DNA of 64,000 nucleotides from Nissolia schottii (lineage: Eukaryota; Streptophyta; Magnoliopsida; Fabales; Fabaceae), in NCBI GenBank assembly GCA_003254905.1, contig QANU01045572.1, positions 63,741 to 127,740 of the forward strand, given 5' to 3'. Below, piece after piece: positions 8,440 through 18,530 of the stretch (within the stretch, counting starts at the first letter, position 1; each line of letters opens with the position of its first letter). Under the pieces are notes generated by a model that worked only from the letters and a program-made list of their open reading frames with translations, was not told where the DNA came from and searched no databases. Position numbers and translations under genes: made by a program.

Positions 8440-10694
8440 TGGTTTTGTGCTGCTTAGAGAGGGGGGGTTGAATCTAAGCAAAGTCTTTTGCTTTAAAAAA
8501 AATTAACCTTTCTTTGAAAGTTGTCTCCTAAAAAATTTAGGAGATATCTCCTTGTATTCAGGGAGACAAGTTTTCTGAAAAACCAAAATTTTGAAAACGA
8601 AAAACAGATTTTCTTTTAAACGATAGGAAATGTAAATAGTGGAGAGAAGAAGAAAAACAAACACAATATTTATACTGGTTTGATTCTTAGTCAGGAATCT
8701 ACGTCCAGTTCTTCAATCGCCAAAATCTGTTTTTCTTTCACAAAAACTTACAAGCACCAATAGTTCTTCTCAAGAACTCACAAGATAGAGAGACTTGAAC
8801 TGAAAATCTTTCTCTCAAGCTCTCTATTGCTCGCCCTAAAACAAACTCTCAAATAACCAATTTTCTCACCAAGCAATAAAATACCAAAATACCAAATCAA
8901 AGAATTGAAAATAACATATTCAAAATATGAGAGGTTTGTAGGTGGAGCTCTTGAGGATGTATTTCAATGGTGATCTTTTTCTCTCATTTTTCTCTTATGT
9001 CTTGTGTGTTTTTAGAATGGTGAAGACACTCCCATTTATACTTGATCCTTGGAATATTGAAGCTCAAGATCATCTCCTTTATTTTTGCCATTCTTCCATG
9101 ATTCCTTCTTGAAATAACTCGTGTTCTTTCTTCTTCTGTCTTCAATCAACTCATTTTTCGTTGATGCCCACTTAAGAAGGCTTTTGCACATGTGCTTCAA
9201 TTTGGTCCTTTTGACTGTTGCAAGAAGAACATGTTTCTTGCTCCTTTTTCCATGAATTTTGCTTTTCAATTTCTTTCTTCTTTCACGTTTTATTTTTTTT
9301 TTTGCTGGCCTTTCCCATGATTTTATATTTCTTTGGCCATAAGGATAGCTTTCCTTTTTGTTCTATTCTATTTGACTCAACTGTAGCTGCATTATGTGAA
9401 GTTACCATGCTTGATTTTTGCTTCCCAACGTGTCTACTGTTCATTTTTCTTCTTTCCCTTTTCAATTTCATTTCTTCTATATTCAACAGCATATCATTCT
9501 GTCAAGGAAATTTGATTTCCTCCATTCATGTCCTTGATAGCATTTACTCTTCCTTATTTCCTTTCTTGTAAAACGTGACTCAAGCTTCCTTGACCCACGA
9601 ATATTGCTTTCCTTTTTGTTTTATTCCCTTCCTTTTCTTTTAGTAAATTTGTAGACTATATCACGACTTCTGTTAGGGAAAGAACATTTCCTTAAGTGTT
9701 GTACTTGACAGCTATATATTTCCTTTTCCTTTTCTTGTTGACTGAGGCAAAGATATGCTTTTCCAATGATACTTTCCATCTATATGTCATTGTCAACTCT
9801 TAATTTATATCACTTTCTTCCTTATTTATATTTTTCTTTCCTGCTACCATCAGCTTCCTTTTTGCTCATCCTTGTCTTACACTTTCTATTGCTGCTGTAA
9901 GATATAATTGTTCCTTCCCAAAATATTTGATTCCTTTCTCTAAAAACATTTATGTCTTGCTTCCTTTTTGTTTTTACTCAAGAGNNNNNNNNNNNNNNNN
10001 NNNNNNNNNNNNNNNNNNNNNNNNNNTCAAGGAAATTTGATTTCCTCCATTCATGTCCTTGATAGCATTTACTCTTCCTTATTTCCTTTCTTGTAAAACG
10101 TGACTCAAGCTTCCTTGACCCACGAATATTGCTTTCCTTTTTGTTTTATTCCCTTCCTTTTCTTTTAGTAAATTTGTAGACTATATCACGACTTCTGTTA
10201 GGGAAAGAACATTTCCTTAAGTGTTGTACTTGACAGCTATATATTTCCTTTTCCTTTTCTTGTTGACTGAGGCAAAGATATGCTTTTCCAATGATACTTT
10301 CCATCTATATGTCATTGTCAACTCTTAATTTATATCACTTTCTTCCTTATTTATATTTTTCTTTCCTGCTACCATCAGCTTCCTTTTTGCTCATCCTTGT
10401 CTTACACTTTCTATTGCTGCTGTATGATATAATTGTTCCTTCCCAAAATATTTGATTCCTTTCTCTAAAAACATTTATGTCTTGCTTCCTTTTTGTTTTT
10501 ACTCAAGAGGCTTGCCAATTTCTTTCTCAATTTGAGACCTATACGTTGGACCCCTTCACTTTTATGGACTGTGTTTGCTTCAAATATTTAACCATGGATT
10601 TTGGGCACCACAACCATATTTTCCCTTTTTGTACTAAAGAATAATCTTGGAATATTATGGACCTAACTTTTCCTCTTTTGACAGATTTGCTTCC
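8440..10694. mobile_element. Unclassified insertion element, left part
   Basis: Viral coding sequence stops at 8439 and resumes at 25282. Subtracting the nested Athila element leaves about 2.6 kb that starts TGGTTTTGTGCTGC and ends TCAACACA, so TG...CA as in LTR elements. The flanks GAAAGA and GAAATT are only partly alike, so the target duplication is unproven. The segment at 8670-8720 (TACTGGTTTGATTCTTAGTC) looks like LTR sequence. No ORF with a recognisable domain exists; open frames at 9036-9571 come from pyrimidine-rich DNA. Confidence 0.5.
9502..10509. repeat. 483 bp direct duplication flanking a 42 bp N gap
   Basis: 9502-9984 and 10027-10509 are both 483 bp and match base for base by eye except one position (TAAGATAT versus TATGATAT). 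The gap of N at 9985-10026 lies exactly between them. This is what an unmerged contig overlap looks like, so the true sequence probably has a single copy. Confidence 0.85.
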
Positions 10695-12295
10695 TGATGA
10701 AAGCTTTTTTCGCAATGGTTTGCCCTCGTGTTTAATTAATATAACCTTTCTACAGCTTTCAGATCCTCAAGGGATCCGATTGCAGTATAGTCGGGTATAA
10801 TCGTCTCCTCAGGGATTGTGTGTTATGAAACGACCGACTTGTTGTTATTTTAAGCTTTATGAAAATGGTTGGTTTCTTGTCTAAAACTAAGAATGATAAT
10901 TTGTAGACAAAGTAAAAGATAAAGCAATTGTGATGTTTAGTTAAGCAAGGTGAGAAAGGTGTTGGGATTTTCAGTGACAATGTTTCTAAATGCAACCTTA
11001 AATTTTATGAATATGACCTATGCGTCTTTTGATTTTATCGCCACCAGTTCTTAACTTAATCATCTTTTCTCAAACATGTTAAGATCACAAGTACCTTATT
11101 AAGTCGTCAAATGTCTTGCACAAACTTAGCAAAGTAACTTGATGTTAATGCGGGTGTTTAACACGATTAGTTCTTAGCTTCCAGTTATGGCAATTAAGAA
11201 CTAAATGAATTGATCTAGGTCAAGCTCGACAATTGCAACTTCCGTTCGCAATGTTTAAGCATAAAATCAAACTTCACATAATATTTTTATTCTTAACTTG
11301 GTTTTTAACTTAACAAGCATAACTTCTGTCCATACTAGCAAGTCTCAAGTTAAGCATCACAACACTACCAAAGCTAGCATTAAGCACAAGATCAATCATT
11401 AAAATCATAAGAACGTCATAGAATCATAAACATAATAGGAGCGGTTATATTTAAGAAACAACGCACATTAAATCCCAACAACAAGAAAGTTTAGCTAGAC
11501 ATAACTACAAGTAAAAACAAGCTTACTAGGATTTAGTACAAATGTGGATTGAAGAGGAGTGGTGAGTTGTCTCCACACGTTCACCACGACTCCAATCGTA
11601 GCAATTTTGGTAGCAATTCCTTATAGGAATTCTTCTAAATCCTAGCTACCTTTCTAAACCTAACTTAACTAAAATATAGAGTGAATGGAAATGAGTGGAA
11701 GAAGTGAAATGGATGGCAAAGGGATGCCCCTTAAGCTGCAGGGGAGCCCTCTATTTATAGGCCCCGGAATGGCATCTTCGCTCAGCGACAGGGTACCATC
11801 GCTCAGCGAGTAATCATTGCTTTGCTGAGCAATCTGTACATCATCGCTGAGCACTCTCTCTAAATGGCTTGCAAGTGGCTTATCTTCTGACAGATTCGCG
11901 GCGGCTTGTCAACAGTGGCGGCTGGCTCTTAGCTGGCGCCATAAATGCACCGCCTGCAAGTGGCTTGGGCAAGTACAATCGCTCAGCGAGTAATGATTAT
12001 TCACTGAGCGATGTGTATGCGTATCGCTGAGCGATTATTGTGTTTGCGCTGAGCGAGTCTTCTTTTTCTGTACTTTGTCTTCTTGCTTTGTCCATTGTAA
12101 CAATTGCATGGTTTCCTTTCCTTTCCTTTCTTGTTGTTTTCCTGCAATAATTACACAAATTCAAGCCATTAACTGTCTTTTGATTTATTGTATAAAACTT
12201 GTATTGATTTAGATTTATTGTAACTGTTTTATACTGATTTAGCAAGATAAGTGCCAATTATCTTCTAGCATTTTATCACAATTTGGCACTTATCA
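10695..12295 (-). repeat. Element I 3' LTR
   Basis: 1601 bp, TGATGAAAGC ... CACTTATCA. On the minus strand a TATA box CCTATAAATAG sits at about 11751-11761, and six or more TCGCT(G/C)AGCGA motifs lie upstream at 11775-12062. Open frames at 10759-10995 and 11669-11854 recur in the other LTR and are not genes. Confidence 0.93.
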
Positions 12296-12311
12296 ACTCC
12301 CCCCAACTTAA
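12296..12311 (-). promoter_or_regulatory. Element I polypurine tract
   Basis: TTAAGTTGGGGGGAGT on the minus strand, directly before the 3' LTR. It primes plus-strand DNA synthesis in LTR retrotransposons. Element II has the matching tract at 46985-47000. Confidence 0.85.
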
Positions 12312-13478
12312 GACTTTTGTTTGTCCTCAAACAAATGGTATTGGTTTCATAAAGCATTTTTCTGAACAAAGAAAAGGGATCAAACATGAACAATATTTCT
12401 CTTTGGTAAACGAAGTAATGGTTTAAAATATTTCACCAAGCAAGATAGATGTTGTTCACAAGAGAATAAATATAACAGAAAAGATGCAATCTTTGTTCAA
12501 GAATGCAACTAGCACAATCCTTTATTGTTAAACCAAGGACATTATCATTTAAGCACTCAATCTGCAAGAATGGCATATAAGGGTAAGTGTTTCACTCATC
12601 ATCACCTACTGAATTACATCAGCTCAGATTTGTTACCTGTTTCAGTCATTGTAACAGTTGCATGGTTAATCAAGGATCACTAAGGTCTTTCAAGGGTTGT
12701 AATGTGGCTGGGCTTCAAAGAAAACTTGGTTTTTCTGGATAAGAAAATAATTATAACCAAGAGAGCATAGAGGAATTTTTCTTTTCCTTCATTCTCTTTT
12801 CTTATTCTTTTTCTTTTCCTTGGATACTTTTTCACCCTTGATTTTTAAAATTATTGATTTTTCTTTCCTTTCCTTCGAACTTCTTTGCTCACTTAGCTTT
12901 TCTTTCTTGAACATGGAAATTTTCCGTTTTGTCTTTCTCCCCCCAACTTATATTTTTCTTTCCTCTCCATGATTTGCTCTCTTAATTATGGAGTTCTATT
13001 GCTTTTAGGTGAAGAAAGAAATTTACTAAGGCTCAAGGAGGTAGCAAAAAGGTTTCCCTATTCAAGGTTTTGTGTATAAGGCTAAGTGTTTTAGGTCAAC
13101 TAAGCTCAATAAATGCCTTGATCATTTCCTAGCTTCCCCATGCAATGGACAAATGTTAGAAACTCAAACAAATCCAGCTTTATAACCAGTGGTGATGCTC
13201 TCTTTTCTCACAGTGTTTGGTCCACACTTCCTCACTTGGGTTTAGGTTTATGTCCTTGATTAACAGTATTAAATTATGCCAGAGTTTTCTCAACAACTAT
13301 ACATCTCTTAAGTTATAGAAATCCTAAGTTTCCTTCACCCTTTCTATGCTTGGTTCATATTTTATTTTACCTACTTCATTAATTAATTAATTTGTTCATG
13401 TTTACCCTTTTGCAAAAATTTGTGTTTAAACCAGTTTACTTTTGCGGCAAACACATCCTTTTTCAACCCATGCATACT

Positions 13479-13517
<39 letters not shown>

Positions 13518-13673
13518 TATATAAGAGCAAGAACTAAATATTTAACAAAAAGTAACTAAACAAACAAAAAGCAAAAAAGTAATAACGAACGATAATAAAT
13601 AAAAGACTGGCAGCAACACAGAAAATAATAAAATGTCACTGAGTAAAGAGTTTGCTGCCGTCTCTCTCTCCAT
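12312..13673 (-). other. Element I 3' untranslated region
   Basis: Non-coding and homologous to 47000-48400 of element II, with matching phrases such as GGTTTTTCTGGATA and CTCTCTTAATT. It holds CT-rich blocks (12780-12960) and an (AT)n microsatellite at 13483-13515. No ORF is supported. Confidence 0.7.
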
Positions 13674-15084
13674 CTACTCTGACTCTTCGGGCACCGTATC
13701 TCCAGAGTGAGCTCCTCCTGCACCTCTGTGCTGTGACTCCACCTCCATATCATCCGTCTCCAGAATCACCGTGCCACCAGATGCCACGACCGTATGATAT
13801 GTTGGGCCATGCGAAGCTCCGGCCTGAGATAGTCCCCCATGCGATGCTCGGTCGTCCGAGACTCCATGAGTGGCCTGTGATCCTCCATGAGTGGCTCCCC
13901 CCTCCTGGGATCGTGGCCGGTCCTCGAGCCATGGATACTGTTGGGCAAAACCAGTGGGGGTGGGCCCAGCATACCCCGGCTGTCCCCCAAAAATGCTGTA
14001 AAAACTGCTATACATGCCATGGAGGGCGGAGTAGGTGGTATACTGCTGCTGCCTCTGAAGCTGCAGCTGCTGGCGCTGATCGGCGAGCTCGGCCTGCATG
14101 AGATCTAATCGTGCATGGATAGAGGCAAAGTCAGGACCGTTCTGGGTGGTGGAAGGTGGTGGAGAGTCCGGTAGCTCTTGATGGGGTGCATCGGGCATGT
14201 CCTGGGCTGGCTCGTTCGGTGGAGCCGGCTGGATATGGAGCTTCTGAAGGGCAAAACTCAAGGCACGTTCAATGCAGTGTGTATTGATATACACCGCATT
14301 GAACTCCTTGAGTTCAATCTACGGTTGGGTATCCTCCAGCCCATAAGCGCCTGCTGACGTGCATAAGGCTGTAATAAGTGCGGGGTGAACCATGGTCATC
14401 GCCTTTCTCTCTATGGCCTCAGTGATAGCCGAGGACATTAGCTGGGCGACATCGACATGATACCCTTGTAGAATCGTCCATAGCAGGCGGCACTTGTATG
14501 CCGAAAGATTTGATACGTGAGGATTTGGACACACGTTCCAGAGAAGGAACGAGGTCCAAATCACCGCCAGACGACGCATACAAAATCGCTTCACATTGCT
14601 TCCAATTGCTTCAGGAGGAATGCCAGGTAGAATCAATGTTCGCTTCACCTCTTCATCGTCAAAGGCATCCTCATTTGCCCTCAGTTGATACTGACAGGGC
14701 TCGGCATCATCTCCAGGCTCTCCCAGGTAGAGATCAATCGTGGCCCGGTCGAAGGCCACGTGCCTGCCTCGCACTACAGAATACCGATCAGCTAACGCTT
14801 CTGCCGAAGAACATGCGTTAGCATAAAATTCGCGCACCATCTCCGCGTGGTAATATTTTCGAGGCTCTGCCACAATTTCCCAATGCCGTCGAATGAGTTC
14901 GTCGCGGAATTCAGGAAATTGGTCATCTGATAACGTCACCAGCCGCTTGGGTATGATAGTCTAATTTTGTAGTCGGCGGTAGAGGGTCTCGGCGGTGGCA
15001 AAAACGAATCTCTGATCATCATACGATTGCGAGGACTCAGCTTCTGAGGTGCGAACCTTCTTCGCCTTTTGCTTAATTCGAGGC
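13674..15084 (-). pseudogene. Athila late ORF (putative plant transposon protein), two in-frame TAGs
   Basis: One reading frame of about 470 codons runs 15084 to 13674, broken by TAG at 14961-14963 and 14319-14321. The middle part (RRHWEIVAEPRKYYHAEMVREFYANA) is the pattern I associate with the Athila-type putative plant transposon protein domain, found downstream of integrase where retroviruses have env. The C-terminal third is proline- and glutamine-rich with a predicted coiled coil (LDLMQAELADQRQQLQLQ). No signal peptide or membrane helix is evident, so an envelope role is not supported. The first codon is apparently made by splicing (see the intron). Its biochemical function is unknown. 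Confidence 0.75.
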
Positions 15085-16390
15085 CTGCAAAATAAAATTT
15101 CCAATTTCAGACAATAATTTACCAAGTATTTATACCCAGAGTTAATCCTGTAACCTGAAGTGATATTTAGGGATGATGTTGAAATATATATAAACTTAAA
15201 GCAATCCAGGAAAATTTATTTAACCCATATTAAGCAAATGTTTTATGCAAGCAATGGTACCATAGGAAAAAGTTCCCTAACAATAGCATATTCAGAGCAT
15301 AAACATTAGTGTTGGTTCCCTTAGCAAATTAAAATTCCCCAATGCTTTGTCAAAAGTTGAATCTAGAGCAAAATTTGCAGACTTAACAAAGATTGGCATA
15401 AATGTTACATGATTAACCCAAAAATCCCTTAAGTCATTAAATGAGTTGCCACAGTTATCATAGTGGATAACTTCAAAATAAGTAAACCTTAGACAATTAT
15501 GTGGCAAGGTTAATTCAAGGTAAAGTTCATATAAACAAAAGAATAGGGAGCAATTATATGGGCAGGTCCTTCACATTTCAAAATGCATTACATACACAAT
15601 TTGGGGAACCAGAATGGTAAGGAGTATAAGGCTAACATAGAGAAAAATACCATTTGTCTCACAATGATGTAATCCATGGTAAACCCCAAATTAGATCAAA
15701 GAGTAGAGAAAACTCTTTGCAAAAATATGAAGATCCAAGCACCAATGATCACACATTCAGGACTAATTGCTAAAAACTTATAACAAAATTTCCAAAAACT
15801 CGAGTTTTAACAATAGAGCACAAGTAGAGATCAGATTTTAGCAATTTTTCCTAAATGAACAAAAATGCCCAAAATCAGTAATCAGTGGTCATAATCCAAG
15901 TTACCCATTATATTCAAAATATTCCTGAATGAACTATGTATGCTTTATTGTTCTAACAATGCTTAAGTTCATGGGAAACAAACATGAGAGCCAACATGCT
16001 AAGCAGCCACAACATATGCAAGCAAAGTTGTTCAGCAAAAAACAGAGAGAGAGAACATGAATCCGAGGAAGAAAACAGAGAAACACTCAATCATTCCAAG
16101 CACATCCAAGACAAGCATTAACACATCACACAAAAGGGGAAATTTGCAAAAATCCCCAAATTCGGTTTCTAGGGTTCCAGAACCCCCAAAAATTAGAAAT
16201 GACAACTCCTTAATCTCTCACAAACAGATGCCAATCATGCATGTTCATCAATCACGAGTCCAATTAATTTACACAATTTTTCAATGGGGATGCTAGGGTT
16301 CGGATTAAATGAAAAACAGAGACAGAACGAGAGAAAGAAACTTGAAGCAGAGAGAGAAACAGATAAAGAAAGGGAGAGAGAGAAACGTAC
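15085..16390 (-). other. Predicted intron in the leader of the late ORF
   Basis: On the minus strand a strong donor CAT|GTACGT at 16391/16390 and acceptor TTTTGCAG|GCCTCG at 15085/15084 define a 1306 bp AT-rich intron. Joining the exons puts AT next to G and creates an ATG exactly in frame with the late ORF (M-P-R-I-K-Q-K-A-K-K). No ATG exists at that point in the unspliced sequence. The intron contains no supported ORF; the 15292-15507 and 16057-16296 frames are chance. Confidence 0.6.
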
Positions 16391-16565
16391 ATGATGTTGA
16401 TGATGATGATGATGATGGGGGAGGACAAAAACGAGAGCGGTAGCGCGAAGAAAGAGAGAGGAAGGACGTCGCACAGCGCAGGGGAGAGGGAAAGAGAGGG
16501 ACTGTGTGTGTGTTTTTTGTTTGAATGAGGCCCCATGTCGAAGGGCCATCGTTTTAAGTTCTGGG
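16391..16565 (-). promoter_or_regulatory. Putative 5' leader exon of the late ORF
   Basis: CT-rich sequence on the minus strand with a (CAT)n run ending at the donor, typical of plant 5' leaders. The apparent His-rich and Ser/Leu-rich proteins in this stretch are translations of the CAT and CT repeats. The transcription start is not identifiable. Confidence 0.45.
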
Positions 16566-16765
16566 ACCATCATCGCTGAGCGATAATGTGCTCAGCGCTG
16601 AGCGGTTGGTGGGCAATTAATGCAGTCTTTAATTCAGGCACCTACCGCTGAGCGATTCATTAATTTTCGCTGAGAGATACCTGAAATAATAATTGTGTAT
16701 TTATTGTGTAGGCTGCTGTCGCTCAGCGATATTAGCAGACCGCTGAGCGATATCAGTCCAGAATT
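16566..16765 (-). promoter_or_regulatory. Internal cluster of TCGCT(G/C)AGCGA motifs, candidate second promoter
   Basis: Six motif copies (CATCGCTGAGCGATAA, GCTCAGCGCTGAGCGG, ACCGCTGAGCGATT, GTCGCTCAGCGATA and two more) lie directly upstream of the spliced leader, as the LTR clusters lie upstream of the LTR TATA boxes. No canonical TATA box is present; AATAAATA near 16700 is a weak candidate. This suggests that the late ORF has its own promoter. Confidence 0.5.
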
Positions 16766-17685
16766 GAATTTTTCTTACCCTTTTTCTTATGAATTTGAAA
16801 TAGGATGGCCATGGCCATCTCCATGCCTCTTCCCTGAGTTCCCCCCAGTGCCTGTGACTTGTTCATTTCACTCATTTTGCATTCCTTAGAGGATTTATTC
16901 AATTTTGTGTTTTATGCAAAAATGAGGTATTTTATGCACTTTTAGGGTCTTATTTTTCCATTCTATGTTTTAATGCTTTCTAACAGCTTCCTCACCTTGG
17001 TAATGCATTTAAGACTTGTTCAAGTGATGAGACTATAAGATTACAAGTTTTCAAATGGTGTTTCTCATTTAGGTTCTTAACCAAGTCTTATTATGCATTA
17101 TAGGCCCCTTTTTATGGTCATTTTTTGATCTAGGCTTTTCCAATGGTGATGGACTGATTTTCCTTCCTAAGAATGACATTTCTAACTTGTCCAAATCTTA
17201 AGATGGCATAATTGGGCTAGTTTGCACAGAATTCCACAATGTGGCCCTTTTATGTGTCTTTAAAGCTTATTTTTCACAAGTTAGAAGTCAATTTCCCCTA
17301 TCCTCTTTATCCTTCCTCTTTTCTTGAGATAATTAGTCATTTATGGCCCTAAGAGACTTGTGCCTAGGTCAGACTGCATATTTAATGCGTTAAGCTCACA
17401 AGTGCTCCTAAAATCTCATAAATTCCTCCCTTTGTTATCTTACAGAGATCTAAATGAGTTAAAGAAAATGCGTACCTGATCTCTTGATTCCTTGTGAGTC
17501 AAGTTTAAGCTTACTATGTGTCTTCTCATCCTTCGCCTTTTTAGTTCTCCCTTTGTTACTTACCCTATCTTACTTGAAAAAGAAAAAATACAAGCATTAA
17601 TATATAGATATATCATACTTACAAACTCTGGGTTGCCTCCCAGGAAGCGCTCTTTTAACGTCATTAGCTTGACGCCTGTTCTTTT
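16766..17685 (-). other. Element I spacer between integrase and the late-ORF promoter
   Basis: AT-rich, no supported ORF. At its right end on the minus strand is the conserved Athila box around GGTTGCCTCCCAGGAAGCGC (17631-17650), also present in element II at about 52059-52078. Its role is unknown. Confidence 0.6.
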
Positions 17686-18530
17686 TTAACTTGGTTCATC
17701 TAGGTAGGCTACCAAAGGTTCAAAGCCTTGTGTGCTTTCTCCAAGATAAGGCTTAAGCCTTTGTCCATTCACTACCCAGGTTGCTTTCTTGTCCTTGTCC
17801 CAAAGTTCCACAGCTCCGTGAGGCTTGACTTCCTTCATCTCAAAGGGTCCTGACCATCTTGTCCTTAATTTTCCAGGAAACAGCCTTAACCTGGAATTAA
17901 ATAGAAGTACCTGTTGGCCCGGGTAGAAGTTCCTCACTCTGATCTTATTGTCATGATATTTCTTCACTTTTTCCTTATAGAGCTTGTTGGAATTGTATGC
18001 CTGCAACCTTAGCTCGTCCAGTTGATGTAACTGAATTTCCCTTTTCGCACTGCATCATTCAAATAAAAGTTTAGAAATTTCAAGGCCCAGTATGCTTTAT
18101 GTTCAAGTTCCACTGGTAAATGGCATGATTTGCCATAAACCAGTTGAAACGGAGTTAGCCCTATTGGGGCTTTATAGGCAGTCCTATATGCCCAAAGAGC
18201 ATCATCCAACTTCTGTGACCAGTCTTTGCGAGAGCATGAAATTGTTTTTTCCAAGATTCGCTTAATCTCCCTATTTGAAACTTCTGCCTGGCCATTAGTT
18301 TGTGGATGATAAGGTGAAGCCACCTTGTGCCTTACTCCGTAGTGTTCTAGTGCCTTGGTCAGTTGCTTGTTCACAAAATGGGATCCACCGTCGCTAATTA
18401 TTACTCGAGGAGCACCGAAGCGATTGAATATGTTCTTTTTCAAGAACTTAACCACCGTTTTCCCATCAGCTTTGGGAGTGGCTACTGCTTCAACCCATTT
18501 TGACACATATTCAACAGCTACCAGAATAAA
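17686..18530 (-). pseudogene. Element I integrase, catalytic core and C-terminus
   Basis: Continuation of pol after an in-frame TAG at 18531-18533. 18009-18506 has the second catalytic aspartate in ISDGGSHF and the glutamate region [18 protein letters not shown] of the DDE core. A frameshift in the run GCGAAAAGGG near 18045 separates it from the C-terminal part (17686-18006), which has the [18 protein letters not shown] and [11 protein letters not shown] segments of Athila integrase. The enzyme would insert element cDNA into chromosomes; this copy is disrupted. Confidence 0.88.

Noticed and set aside
9218-9571. 117-codon hydrophobic frame
   Set aside because: Pyrimidine-rich DNA of the unclassified insertion, with an equally long antisense frame; no motif.
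13674-15084. Late ORF as a retroviral-type envelope gene
   Set aside because: Position fits, but no signal peptide, membrane helix or cleavage site is visible; the proline/glutamine-rich C-terminus and coiled coil do not support an envelope.
16235-16573. His-rich and Ser/Leu-rich frames (two phases)
   Set aside because: Translations of (CAT)n and CT repeats in the leader of the late ORF; better explained as untranslated leader plus intron start.
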